Assembly (NCBI RefSeq): GCF_001640805.2 | Contig: NC_066852.1 | Span: forward strand, 8,788,194-8,852,193 | DNA: 64,000 nt | Direction: 5' to 3' | From: Lates calcarifer | Lineage: Eukaryota > Chordata > Actinopteri > Centropomidae | Part shown: one piece after another, positions 1-13,800 of the stretch | How positions within the stretch are numbered: position 1 is the stretch's first letter | Layout of the letters: each line of letters starts with the position of its first letter | Position numbers and translations under genes: made by a program | Notes under the pieces: generated by a model | Database searches by the model: none | What the model saw: only the letters and a program-made list of their open reading frames with translations | What the model was told of the DNA's origin: nothing

Positions 1-415
1 ATAAAAACACAGGTTTTACATGGGTAGTCACTTTAATGTGAAAGATGGTCTCTATCGTTGTCTTAAGATTTAGGTCAGTTGCTTCAATGGCTCCAGCCCT
101 TTTTCCAAACCATTTTGTGGTCGTCGAGAATGTAATAAATGCATTTTTTTTGCCATTTTGATGCACATTAGGATGCAGTGGATTTCCAAGCTACTGGTGT
201 GACTTAACAACTGCAGTTCGAGTGAGTAGAGTGAGTCATTAGAGAAGGAAGGAAGAGAACAGAGTGAGCAAAAGCAAGAGCAATGGAATGTAGGGTGAGT
301 GAGTGAAACTGAGTGAAAAAACCCTCAGCGAGACCGAGTCAGCGCTGGCAGCTTATCTGGTTGAGTGTGTGCTCTTGTTTTTTTCATTTTCCATTTCCTC
401 TTTCTTCTGTTCCTC

Positions 416-455
416 TGAGAGTGAGAGAGAGAGAGAGCGAGAGAGTGAGAGAGAT
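416..455 (+). repeat. GA-rich microsatellite
   Basis: Imperfect GA dinucleotide run inside ncor1 intronic DNA. Confidence 0.85.
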
Positions 456-3400
456 ATTCACCCCTCTCTGAAACAGCTGAATTGGTACAGCCCAGCCATC
501 TGACAGGCCCAAAAAACTCACTGTGCTGCTGTGAGTGCCAATCAAAGAGGAGTGCACGGCAGGGATTACCTTGAGTGACCCTGCATAGATTAGTGCGTGC
601 ATGTGAGATGGACAATTCTTTGGGCGGCTTAAGCGGCCTGATGACACGCTTTCCTGGAATATGTGCGGCGGTGCCGTGGCCCGGCAGCCCTTCTAAGGAG
701 CTCTGCTATGGTGCTGTCCTGCCCCTCTACTGCTATCGTTACCACCGCTATGGAACTACTGGAGGGTAAACTCACATTTGCAACACCAGTAAGCTGTGGC
801 TCACAGCAGAGCAAAGGGGTTTTATGACCAGCAAATGAGCTTGCAGGTATGTCACTAGCTTTGAAACAACAGATTTTGGTTTTTGTAGATACCACACTCC
901 GCTGTTGTCTTGTATCTTCAATTTTTTGTCTGTGTCGTAGTTTCTGTTGCTCTTTTGCTTGGGCAGTTGTGTCTTAGCCCACATATTTACTTGAGGCTTA
1001 TAGGCAGTCAAACTCAAGCTATTTTAGGCTAGTTTTTCTAGGACATGTGCAGGCATGATTCTCAGTTTAACAGTCAAGCCAAGGCTGTGTGGTCATGCAA
1101 GTACATATGTGTTTATGCTACGGGAAATGAAGTTTTGATATGTGGAAATGTAAAAATGTATGAAATTGGAATGTAGGAAACTCAGCTTCAATCAGCTTCA
1201 AAAAAACAATAAACAACAGTTAAGTACTCACAATACACACTCTTGTGGTAGCCTGCATAGACTACAGCCCCCACTGTGTCTGCAACCATTTCATTGGTTA
1301 TTTTCAGTAGTAGAACTTGCTCCTTGAGTCTGTTGTCGTGTCTGAGGGTCTTCTTACTGATGCTGGTCTGTTCTGACAGAAACACAGCATTTCTACAGTT
1401 TATCTGTCAGCTAAAGCTCCACCCCTCAAGCAAAAGTCTCAACTGAACAGTAGATGTTTTGCAGTAAAGGAACATTTTCCACCCTTTAGTATTTGTTTTT
1501 TATGTAGCATAGGTTTAGATTAGACTGTTTATATAGAGATCCAATTAGGACCAGCTGCAATACAGTGTTGGCTTTTATGATTTTCTCTTTTATGGTCTTG
1601 ATAATAGCTGCTTATCACTGTGTGTTTATCTCCATTTAATATTTAGTATTTATCTCCATTATAGCTGAGAGACACAGTCCTTCAGTGATTATGTTATAAC
1701 TTAATGCTGTAATTCTGATATTTATTTTAGTGGCCTAGTACTCCCTGATAAGTGGGAAAAGTATTTTATTTCAAAAATTAGACCTGAGATTATTTTGGCT
1801 TGGCCTTTTTTTGGCTTTCTTGGGCAGTAAAGTAAAGTTGCAGTAATTTGGTAGTTGTCTTGGAGTGCAGGTTCACCAGGGAGGTTATCTGTCTGCTTAT
1901 CTGTTCATCAGCTGTTGACAAATGTGAAAAAGACTGTGTATTGTGAGAGAAGGGCAGGGCAGAAATGACAATGATTGCAATCCAGCAAAAATCCAGTTTT
2001 ACCACAGCCACCCCTTACGTTAGCTCTCTTGTGATGTACTAAAACACCTGCACTACAGGCCATATTTTGTTATTTAACTCACCAGCACAACACATTAATC
2101 AGAGGAGCAGAACACTGACAAACGTCCAGAGCATGTGTTTGTAGTAAAATGCCAGAATAGACAGACAAACTGGATGATAGCAATTAGATAGAACATTCTG
2201 CGGTTGTCTGTACAACATTTTACGTGCTAACAGATGAAAAATATGACAAAGGTCAAATTTGATGATGTTTTCAAAATTCTGGAGGAGTGTACACTCTCAA
2301 ATAGCCACAAAGGGCCAGGAATGATTTGGGAGTGGTCTGCTGCACATCTGTATTGAATCAGTTCATTGACTTGATAGTTTTGCACATAAGCACCTTATTG
2401 TCAACACTTTTCATGCTTATGAAAGCCTGTTGCTGAAATGCATCAGCCTTGATATTGTATAGAATTATTTGCTTTGATGGTGTGCAACCTTTTTCCACTT
2501 TTGAAATGATTTCTCCTTTGAGGCTGAGCACCCCATTGCAATGCATACTTGTTAAAAAGTTAAAAAGTAGAGCAGACAGAAGTTTTTTCTTAGAAGCATA
2601 ATGTCTAATCATCTTTTGTTGTGTTGTTTCGTTTACACAATTTATCACCCTTTATCCTAAAGGTTTAATATTCGTATATGTGGTCAGTATTTATTGTATC
2701 ACATATATGTGATGAGCAAATATAAATAGCTTTTTGCACATCTGTTTTTCTCAAGAGGCCCTCTCTTAATTTCCTGTCAGTAAAGTTTATCAAGCAGTGA
2801 AGTAAATTTCATTGGTTTGTAGCATCAGTGATGAGCAGTTCTTTTCCTGCCATGCTCCTAGTAACCAAGGCAACTGTGGCATATTTTTTTTACCTTACTT
2901 TTGACAGTAAATTGTTCCATCATGAATGCTTTTAAATTATTTTTATTGTCAGAAATGCCAAAATGAATGCAAGCTATGTACAATGAGTTAAATGTGATGG
3001 TTTAAACTTATTCCCTGTTCTTTTCCTTTTTCCTTCTTTCAGTGACAGTAATAATTAGTATAATAATAAGTAGTTTTTTTCATTTCCTGACAGTGCAGTG
3101 GAACTGCTTGAAGCAAGAGTGAGAGATTCCTCTGGTGGCTGAAGTTCTGTGGTAGGAAAGGGAAGATTGACTTGTGGCTCTGTCATTTCCTAAATCAAAC
3201 AGGACTTGTGAATCAGCAAAAGAGGGGAGAAATTAAAACTCTCAAAATATTCAAGCCAGGTCAGGAAAGAGCTTCATTTAAAAACACTGAAGAACCACAG
3301 AACCACAGGGCCTCATTGACTTTTGGAGAACATCTGTGTAGAGGCTCTTTACGCAGTGTGGGAGAAGAGGCAGGAATGCCACGGCTCTCTGACCACCTCC

Positions 3401-4280
3401 AAAGCAAACACAAGCGCTCCCAGACCCAACCAGAACAGCATCTCAATGAAGGACATGTATGGGGAGAATAACTCTGCCCTAAAACAGACTGCTCTCCTCT
3501 GCAAAAAGGTCTCTGAATTGTTGAGTGCCAAAAACATTCTTTGCAGACTACTGCAGGCAGGAAATGAGTCAAGAATTTGAGTCCCAGTCCAAGTTTGACG
3601 TGGTCCTGTCTGTATACATCAACCTACAATCTGAGCTCTGAGTGTCCAGGTTATTTCTTTAAAGAATTGAACAATCACCATCGTACCACCTCTAAAATAT
3701 TGTTACATGAATATTCTTAAGCTGCTCTGGCATGCAGCATACTAAATGTGAGTTAACACACTTTTGTAATGGATGGCACCATCATATCTAGCAGGACCCC
3801 TGATCTGTAGCTTGTAAGCAACAGTCTTGACAAATAAGTAGTAACAGTGATGACATCAACTACAAATCAATTTTTTCAGTTTTGTCTACAATTGGTAAAA
3901 GGGACATGAAGGGTTTTTAACAGCCTAGTATAAAGTATATGTGGTAAACTTAATAGACTATAGTATAGTTTTCTTTTTAAATGTTGATTTTGCTGGTCAT
4001 GTAACTCTGCTCCCAGAAGGCAAAGTCTGCTGATTATTGGCTGTCTCTGGTTAGAGCTGGCCAGAGCAGCCACTGATTCTGCAAGTCAGGAGACATATAC
4101 TTGCTACCAGCTGAGTAGTTAAGGCTGACTCTGATAAACTACTGTAACAGTTGCTTACTGTCTGTTTCTAGAGAGTTGTCAGGCTTTTATGTGTCAGGCT
4201 TTATTGTTTGATTATGGCAGCCACACTCCTCATGTGCAGAGCCATGTTGTTGGAAAATAGACAGACAGCCACAACCCTGC

Positions 4281-4312
4281 TTTTTTTTGTTTGTTTGTTT
4301 GTTTGTTTTTTT
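4281..4312 (+). repeat. GTTT tandem repeat
   Basis: Four to five GTTT units flanked by T runs. Confidence 0.85.
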
Positions 4313-5571
4313 ATGTTACAGCCCTGTCTTCCTTCTCTTTGCCTCAGTCCATATCTTTTGCCTTTACCATTGAGTGAAGCACATTCCTTGGCCCCATCTG
4401 GTACCAGCATGGGATGTTTGGCTTGGCATAGCCAGACTTGTTCCAGCACAGCGCTTTCATGGAACAGGCAGGAGGAAGCATTCTGTGGTGTACCGCGCCA
4501 GCAGTGATGATAAAGAATGTTGCTCTGCCCTCAATCACTCTGTCGGATCTGTTTTTTAAAATTCAGTTTTGAATGATGTTTTGACTCTACTTATGTAGGC
4601 AGATATATATCGATCTGAACTCAACTGAACTCAAATACTAACATCATCTTCTCTTCTATTTTATCTGTTGCAGAATGATATAAATTCAGAATTAGTGTTA
4701 TGGTCAAGCCCTTTGTATCTTTTTTGGGGATTTACTGAGACAAATTTGGTATGAGAACTGGCCACACTCCAAATTTCATCATTTTGTAATTAAGGCAGAC
4801 AGATCATAGAACAGTGTCTGCAGCGTGGTTGGTGTGTGTTACGTATGTTTCTGTAGATACTCGACCATTTCAAGATCATCCAAACATGGCATAGCCCTAA
4901 ACCTCTCAGTGCAGGATGTACAACAAGGCTCTTCATCTTCTATCCAGTCATTATATTTGTTGTATCTGTAGTTTTGAGGAAACCTGAAAAGCAGCTTGGA
5001 GGTCTAATAACCAGATGGCAGCATACATTTCTACCTTTCATCTAACTTGGTCGATCTGCTGTCAAAGTGAATATTTAAGCTGACCATTCAGGCCCATATT
5101 CTGTTGTATAATTTTAGATGGTCCGCTGGGCTCACAGGGCCAGTGCAGGCAATGCTATACCATTAGAAGATGGCTACTGCTTGATGGCATGTAAATAACC
5201 TGGACCAGGAAGTGTGTAAATGTCAGGAGGGGTGTAGAAAAGGGTGAGGGTGTGCTGCAGGTATAAAGCTCTGACATAGGCATATGTGGCATAATCTGTG
5301 TCATAGTTAAGTAGGTCCAAGAAACAGTAGGATATGACCCTTAAAAATGCTTGTGGTGGTTGTTTGCCCTTTTTGAAATGCATTACAGCACAGTTTTACT
5401 TTATATCTGAATTCAAACAGTGATATCACTGAAGAGTATGTACAGCCTTGTATGTTTGGTTATGTGAATTTTTGGCATCTTGAGTCCCTTTGACTAATCT
5501 ACACATCACCCTTTTTTGTAATGTTTCAAGGAGAAACAACTTAATATTTTGCCCTTGTGTTTTGTCTCCAG

Positions 5572-5702
5572 CAAATAACACGTCCCTCACAAGAAGACAA
5601 GTCAGACGACAAAAACGAAGAGGACAAATCTGAGAAGTCCGAGAAAAAAGAGGACGAGGAAAAGAAGGACGAGGAAGAGAAAGATGAAAAGGAGGATTCT
5701 AG
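5572..5702 (+). CDS. ncor1: ncor1 exon 1 of window (post-SANT1 linker)
   Basis: The exon follows tctccag and precedes gtgagt. It starts [10 protein letters not shown], the sequence that follows SANT1 in NCoR, and continues as a Lys/Glu/Asp-rich tract ([17 protein letters not shown]). It ends two bases into an Arg codon. Confidence 0.95.
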
Positions 5703-7748
5703 GTGAGTTATGAATAGTTGTTTGTCCTGGTGTCGCTGTAGTCCATTAGGCCCCGCAGGTAAAGCTACTTAGTGTCAGTCTTTGGTCCATACACTGCGAT
5801 TATTCCAGCCTGTAAATAAGAGACACGACTGTAGTCTATGCTGTGCCTAGAGCTATTCCTCCTGGATGTAACTTAGCGACACTGAATAGGAATGAGCGCA
5901 GGAGTAAAGAATTCACAAAGCTGGCTTTACTTCAGGCTTTAATGGCACAGGCCCAGAGAGTGACTTTTATCACATTTATCACATTTATCTTGATGTGTTG
6001 CCCATTATAATCCTGTGATAAACAGAATGCATATCCTGTTTTTGGATTGTGTTGTCTTACATTGTCAAAATAATCAAAACACCAGAGCTGGCGCTGTGAT
6101 GAGAAGATTTCACATTCCCAGGCTCTTAGTGGAGTGATACATGTCCATGGTCTGGAGAAGACTTGGAAGTAGTAGAGCAGTGTCTGTTTTGGTACTTTAC
6201 TAATAAATCAGACAGCTTGCTAACTTGTTAACAGGTCTGTCCAGCCTGAGTGTAGACAAACTCTAAAATGCTTTTCTTGTATGTTCAGTCATGGAGGAAA
6301 AGAAGAGATTACAAAAAGGGCCTCTTATTGCTGAGTCAAAAGGGAATAGATATTTGCTGTACCAACGGTCTTTAAAGCTGTGCTTTCCCTCTCCAAAACC
6401 ACAGGGACATTGGCAAGGACAAAGACAAGTGTGACGGTGGGGAGGACGAGGACGGAAAGGAGCAAAACACGCCGCGTGGCAGGAAGACTGCCAACAGCCA
6501 GGGCCGCCGTAAGGGAAGGATCACCACACGCTCCATGGCCAATGAGGCTGCATCTGTGGCGGCTGAGGAAGCACCTCCCCCTGCCTCTGAGCCTGCCTTG
6601 CCAGATCCTCCACAGCTCGCTAAACCTGATTCAGCACAGAAGGCCTTGAAGGAGCCTGCAAAAACTCCAGTGGCTTCCATGGATGCTAATAAAGGTGAAT
6701 CCTCTTGGGCATGCTCTGTGGAAGTTGTTGAAATTTATTTTTTTTTTTTTTGCAACACAGAATTTGATAGAGAGGGAGTTCACAAACAAAAAACCCCACA
6801 ATATGTTACACAATATGAAGAAAGTATAATATGAGCATCAGATTGACAGTTTTTGGCTCTGCATTCAACGTTATATATTGTCCAGATGGCTGCGTCACTT
6901 CTTGATTTTATTTGGATGCCACATTTCGGTGGGGTCCTTTACACAGTCACTCAGTTTATATTCCTTTCGCACATGCAAAGGTTTTACATTACAAACAAAA
7001 GTTGTTTTTTGAGTAAGGTGACTTTAACTTTAGCTGTTTTAGCGTTAAAGTGAATAGTAGGTTCATTAGGTTCAGGCACTCAGTGCTAAGTGTCAGACAG
7101 ACTCTGTCCTGCACTGCACTTTGCTCAGGAAGCTCTGTGTCATCCATCCATCACCATGGCAATCCACTGCTCTGGTTGAGCTGTTGTCATGGTACTTAGT
7201 CACGCACTTGTACTCCTCCACCCTTTGAAGTCTGTGTCTCAGGTTTGCAGGTATCCAAGTCCCTGTGTGTTAAGCTTGTTGTGGTGTTAATCTGAATCAT
7301 TAATTCACTGTTTTGTAAGTGTCCTGTGCTCCTCTGCCACCTGCTCCCGCTGCTGTCTGTTGAGCTCTGTGTTGTTCAGTAGTCTACGTTATGCAAGGTC
7401 TACCCTGTAATGATGTAATGATTAATTAACCTTTTACAGTTTGTCCTTCCATCCTCTCAACCCTCTGACCTCTCTGGCCCTGTTCTGGGCATATCATGGT
7501 TTACGTAGGACTGTGTCAACTGTAATCTCCCTTAGTGACTACATTGTGGATTTTGTGTGTGTTTGCTTGCTCTGTTGTAACCCCGGCCTCAGTGGGGCTT
7601 CTTAGAAATAAGTGGGGTAGGTGCTAAAGGGTAGCTATCTGTCGGTCTTGCCCAGTTGAAATGGTACTAGGCAAGTTTAGGGAGCTGCTGATTCAGCAGG
7701 GGGCAGCGGTGGGGGTTTGATCTTGCTTGAAACTGTGGGGGATGGTGT

Positions 7749-7831
<83 letters not shown>

Positions 7832-10800
7832 TTAGGCTAGGGTCTACACTATAGACAGACACCCAGCCTGTTTTCAAAGCCCAGAGATTAATGACCACAC
7901 TAGAGGGGCCTAACCTGTCACGGGGAGAACATGTGAGTTTTGCCGCGGGGGACGGAAGCTTAGTCCAGTAGACATTTGTTTAACTAAGTGTAACAGACTG
8001 TGTGGCTGGGGGACCTTTGGTAGAAGCCATCTAAACAGTGAGAATTGATCTCCTCATCTTCGAGGTGGGTGGGTGGTGGTGCGGTGGGGGGAGCCTCCTG
8101 TTAATGTCAAGGGTACATCTGCTGCTATATTAGTCCAAATGTTTACACAGTCTCAGTGGGTGCCATGGAGGAGAGTGGGTTAGAGTTCACTTGGCCCCCT
8201 CCACACTAACTGTGCACTTCTGTGAATTTTGTATGGGGGGGTGTGGAACTGTGTTGTCAAGCCAAGGCAAGAAGGAGGAGTGTATATCAGATGCGCAGTG
8301 TCACAGTAGAAGGGGTGGGAGGGTTTTGGGCTGGCTCTCCTATCTGACTATTTGTCTCCATCCAAGGCCTTTTCCCAAAGAGAGAGGCACGGCTCTCTAC
8401 TCCTCCACTGTCTGGTGCTACATCAGCTGACCAAGGCCCTCCCCTCGTGGATTAGAGAGGAGGAGGGCTTGTGCTGGGCTGTGGGGAAGGGGAGAGAGAG
8501 AAAGAATGAGAGTGAGGAGGAGAGGAGAGTGAGCTAGAGCAAGAGTGTAAGTGAGGTAGCAGGTCTCGGCAGCCCCTGAATGTAAACAGATTATTAGATT
8601 AGTGGCCATGAGAAGGAGACAGCTGAAGAGAGGACTGTCACTCTCTCTCTCTCTGTCTCTCCCTCCCTCCGTCCCCCCTTCCTCTCTGTTGCTCACTCGC
8701 TCTCTCTCTCTCTGTGTCAGTGCTCATGGGGCTGTTTTTCTGTTCTTTGTGATTTAGCTGGAGCTGGTGAAACCGGAGAAACTTCTCGCTGGACCGAGGA
8801 GGAGATGGAGGTTGCCAAAAAAGGTAGCGTTTCAGTTAATTCCTCTCTCACTTTATCTCTCTGTCCTTCCTCTGTTTCTGTGTTGCTGTGGCTCCTCTTC
8901 TTTTTATGATCTTTTCTTGTTTTCCTCCTCCTCCCCTGTCTTTCTCTTTTCCTCTTCTGGGTATCTGATGTTGCCTCGCCTGTTTCTTACATGCACAAAG
9001 GGATGAACATGCACATGCATTCGCACAAATAGAAACTTGTTCTGCTGCTGCTGCACTGGAAGCTGACAGAGACCATTGAAAGGTCTCAGGGATTTTTTTC
9101 CTTTTAGCTGCACTGCTCTGCTGTCTTCTCAGAAGTGATCTATTAAGGCCATCCATTAAGCAACAGAGCGTGACTTTGTGGCTTCCTCCAAGATCACTAT
9201 CTATTATTCACATTCAAACACTTTGTCAGATCTCTAAAAAAAATTTAAAGTCACTTTGGTCTCGTAAATTCTTTAAAATGTTGCATACTGTGCCTGGTCT
9301 CTGACTGCACAGCTGCAGTCATTAGTCAGGTCATATGCCATTTGAGGGTGCCCACTCTCCCCCTGTTCTGTTGGCTTTGTTGGTATAGGCTCTTATATAG
9401 GGTCCCTGAGTGCCAAGAACCTTAGACTGGGGATTAATGTGGATTAATTAAAACTGTTGTGTGGGTATTGGAGATTTTCTTCCCGCTCATGAAAATACAT
9501 TGCTACTATGATCTCCTCAGGCAGAGGATCAATCTCAGAGCTATATGCTAGATATGTCTGGATTAGTGTACCTAGAAGAGACCCACTCTACTTCTTATAA
9601 TCATATGACAGAGCAGGTTCAGAAATCACTTTTATGTTATGCTGCCACACATATGCCGGTCATGCATGTCATAGTTGCAACCTGTTGATCTGTAAAAGCC
9701 TCTGTGTTAATACAGGACTAACATACCCCAGACCTGTAAGTAAAATCTGTCATTTTCCCCTACGGGACAAGAACTCAGCTTTATGAAGAGAATTAGAGGA
9801 GCAGCAGTCTTAATTATTTCCCTGATTTGCTGCAAATACATTATTTGGATAAAATAATGAGAACATCCAGTATATGATACTACAGCACCACAAATAGTTA
9901 CCTTTAAAATTATCATAAAATCAGCCAGCTTCTCTATGACAGCAAAAATTTGATATTATAGGCTTCACAGAGATGGCTTCTTATTGCAGTGCTATTCCAT
10001 TATCTTGTATAACATTGAGAGTTATTCCTTATAGTATGTACATAAATTATATTTGCTATGCCAAGTTTCTGCCAAACCAAGAATTTAAAATTAAGATGTT
10101 AACATCATCTTATGTCTGTAAAAATGTTAGTCAAGGATTTTTACACAATATGAGTGGGTAGATTGTTGCCATGGTAATACTAAAACAGTTGATTATTTAT
10201 CTGTAATTCTACTTGCTGTCATTTGTCAGTCTCAAGATTAACAGCAAAGATGGTTAATCTTTAATTGAAGATCTTGGTGCCACAACTTGTATAAAATATG
10301 TTTTGTTGAATGTGTTATGAGCAGTGCTGTGAAATGTTTGGGAGCACACCTTAACAATGCTTCTTTGGAAGGTCCTGCTGATAGGAATTGTTATGTGCAA
10401 GAACACTTGTGTATATTTTCAAGGCTGGTAGATGAAGTTACCATAGTGGTCATAACAAATGAGGCTCTTGGGATGTCTGTGAGAGTCAGTGTTTTAATAT
10501 AGGTAGTCTAATAGGTAAAATACACCGTCCTGCTGGATGTTTTTGGATTGTCTGCACTTTTAAATAATGAGACACAAGTCACTCTGAACTGTCCCAATGC
10601 CCTCATTCCCTCATTTAAGTGGAAAAGTAATGGGGCTTTGTGTTTAGCTCTGTGGTGATTTGTCAAGCTGCCAGTATCCCTCATCTCAGTAGGGCTGGGA
10701 GGGAGGGGAGGTCACAGGGGTTACAGGATTTAGAGAAGAGATGCCCTCATGTCAAAGGTAAATGGCAGTCTTCCAGTTCACTGCAGCTCTGCAATACCAA

Positions 10801-13800
10801 AAGTTTGCCTTCAATAATAATAACTGCAGCAGCTTTTGATTGTAAAGAGTAACTATTAAGAATTTATTGCAACTATCTTCTTTAGGCATAATTATGGTCC
10901 AGCATGAAGCAGTAACTGGAAATGCGAGAATTATCTAATGTCAAAGTATGTCCATGTCAAATCAGGGTTTGATGGCTTTGTACCACTCTGCCCTTCCCTT
11001 TAGACACTGTAAGTTGAATAAAATGATTTTAATTTGTCTGAGTCTTTTAATACTGGATTATTTCTCTTTGTCCTGTACCAGGACTTGTTGAGCATGGGCG
11101 AAACTGGACAGCCATTGCCAAAATGGTGGGCACCAAAAGTGAGGCACAGTGCAAGAACTTCTATTTCAATTACAAGAGACGTCACAACCTGGACAACCTG
11201 CTCCAGCAGCATAAGCAGGTAAGCTGTTTGTTATCCTCTGTTTTCTGTTATGGTCCGTCATTGAACCATTCTATCTATAATGTATGAATGCAAGATGCTA
11301 CTTTGTCTTTTTTCCCAGGATACACGGCGGGCTCGTGCTGATAGGTCTCAAGGTGAAGGTCTAGCCACAGCATCTCCTGATGATGATGAGGACAACGCTG
11401 ATGACAGTGAAGGTCAGAGAGACGGATAGCAGAGAGCATGTGCTCATCACTACACACACACACATTCACACTTTTCTTCCTGTTTATCTGAGGCACAGTC
11501 CTAGGACAGCCTGAGTGAAGGACACACAGCAGGCTGATAGGTGTTTGTATCCAGTTTTTGTCCTTGCCTATGAGTCGTGAAGTTTTGTGCCTGATATTAC
11601 CAAGTATAAAGTAAAGGGAGTAAGGAGGGAAAGAATGTAGAGATACGTGCAGTGAAAAGCAGGGAAGACTGATCCAAAATACCCTCTGAATTGTCATTTA
11701 AGGATTTCATTTGAGTTGAATGGCGATGTGCTTGCTGTCTACTGACTCTAGTTTTAATGAGTTGGGGGGGTGGGATCAAATGAAAAAAAGCAAGGGGGAG
11801 AGAGGAAGAGATAAAAGATATGAACCAGTTCTGACTGCATGGGCGCCTGTTGCATAACAGTTCTTGGCTTTGAAGACTCAAGAAAGCCTACTCTTTGAAC
11901 ACAAGTGCTGGTTCTCTTGTTTGATCCAGCAACCTGCCTGTCTACCCGCTTCCCTCCTCTCCACAAGTCCTTATCTTTGCTGGCATGATACTGTTTGGTG
12001 AGGGCATCCTGCTATGAAAAAGACACCATTCTATGTGTAGTATTATAGATGAACACAGAATATTACTGGTTTGTGAAAGCAACATTTTGTCTTTTGAAGA
12101 TTACAGTGACTTTATTATGCTCTTTTTGTGGGAAAATGGTCATGCTCAGCAAACCTCCAGTTCACAAAATAGCAGTGGCAACAACAGGAGGTCACAAGGG
12201 TTTCTGTCATGTTTATTTGACTTTTTCCTCATCTCACAGAAACCCAAACTGCTCTGTAGAGGCCTTGGTGATCTGCAGCCTGCAGATCTCACATTATGCA
12301 GTTATACATAAAACCATACAACATTAGTATAGCTCTATTAAAGTGTACTTAGAAACATTGTGATGGTTGTCATTTGTATGTTTAGTAATGCTGCTTCTCT
12401 GATTTAGATTTGATACATTTAATGCATCTGCAAATTGTTTTTGCATAAACATAGCATCTGGACTCACCATCACCATGGCAACAACTGCAGCGATAGACAA
12501 TATGCAAACCAACAGAGACAGGCAGATTTTATATGCAGTTTCTATCTGACTGATGTATGATTTTCAGATATAAATTCATGCTTTATATCACATACAAGTT
12601 GCACTTGTCTTGTTTGAAACTCTGTGTATAAAGAAGTTGGCATTTGAGATGCCATAAATCAAAGAAAACAGATGATTAGTTTGTATCTTGAAAAGTTCAT
12701 TTTTGTATCTTCGAGACCTTGGTCATAGCACAGTCATACTTTAGTGATATAAAGCATTAAATAGACAAAACTTGTTCATAGATTATTTGCAATAGGAACC
12801 AGTATTCATATGCATACTGAAGCAAAACCTGATGAGGTGAAGATAACTTGGTTTTATAATCAGTTTAGTTGTATGCTCTCTCTCACTAGTAATTTGGGGC
12901 AGATGAGCAGGTATTAGTTGGTGCCACAGATTGCTGCTGTAGATTCTCCAACACAGGTAGAATACAATCTGCAGCTGATGTCTATGTAGTGCTATGCATA
13001 TTTTTAGGATTATTACATGAAACCTGTGTGCTGGTGGCCATATGTCCAGTTTTATGCATTGATAAATTCAAGTAAAGCCTCTGAACATGATAAACATCCC
13101 AGTACTTAGATTTATGTTTAAACAGGTCTACATTTATTTTCATTTTCAAAATTGTTTTTGCCGGTGTTTATTCTTAAATGACAACAGTCAGTAGTCAACT
13201 CACAAGGCTCAGAAGTCTTGTGAGTTGTGATGGGTTTCATACGCTCTTTAACATGTACTAATTCATCTTGTCATGCTTCCTCAGGTGGTGACAACAGCTC
13301 TGATACAGAGAGTGCCTCCTCCCCCTCTCAGGCTGACTCCTCAAAGTCTGGTGACTCCAAGAGGGCAGACAGCACTGCAGGAGACGCCCAGTGCTCTGAC
13401 CAGGACAAAGGTCAAGCCAGCAATGGAAAGGCCCCAGAGCCCTCATACGGGGAACTCTGTGTCAAGGAAGAGAAAAGCCCAGAGAGCGAGACTGGATCCC
13501 AGGAGGAAAAGGCCAGAGTAGCCTCCTATCCAGGCTCAGTACATCCCAAAACTGAACCTCAGGATGTGGACATGAAGACTGGAGAGGTTCAGGTTAAGAT
13601 GGAGCCTGAGATCAAGGAGAAAGGAGAAAAGGGAGATCACAGCGAAATGCAGAGGGATCTTCATTCAGATAATGACTCCAGTGCCACCTGCAGTGCTGAC
13701 GAGGATGTGGAGGCAGAGCCTGAAAGACAGAGGTGTGTTTTTTTCCACTTTTTTCCACTGTCTTCATGTTCTCATGTTTTGTGAAGAAAATTGCTGTTTA

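Larger units (their letters stand above)
1..5571 (+). other. ncor1: ncor1 intron (partial), no exon seen
   Basis: This is intronic sequence upstream of the first recognised exon. I looked for the SANT1/DAD exons of NCoR (ending RRNYGKRRGRNQ in mammals) and did not find them. It holds a GA-rich tract near 416-455, a GTTT tract near 4281-4312 and a GC-richer patch near 610-770. Open frames here are short, in several overlapping frames, and show no recognisable domain. Confidence 0.8.
6695..8757 (+). other. ncor1: ncor1 intron with long TG microsatellite
   Basis: A 2.06-kb intron. It contains the long TG tract (7744-7830), CT-rich tracts near 8639-8720 that partly form the acceptor polypyrimidine region, and otherwise unremarkable sequence. 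Confidence 0.85.

Noticed and set aside
610..770. GC-richer patch that looked like a possible ncor1 exon or alternative promoter
   Set aside because: Neither translation nor splice sites match any NCoR segment, and no conserved motif was seen.
3172..3580. Overlapping open frames of 85-103 codons on both strands
   Set aside because: No recognisable domain, no splice context, and frames overlap on both strands; typical of chance frames in intronic DNA.
7677..7898. Open frame rich in Thr-His on the minus strand
   Set aside because: It is simply the TG microsatellite translated.
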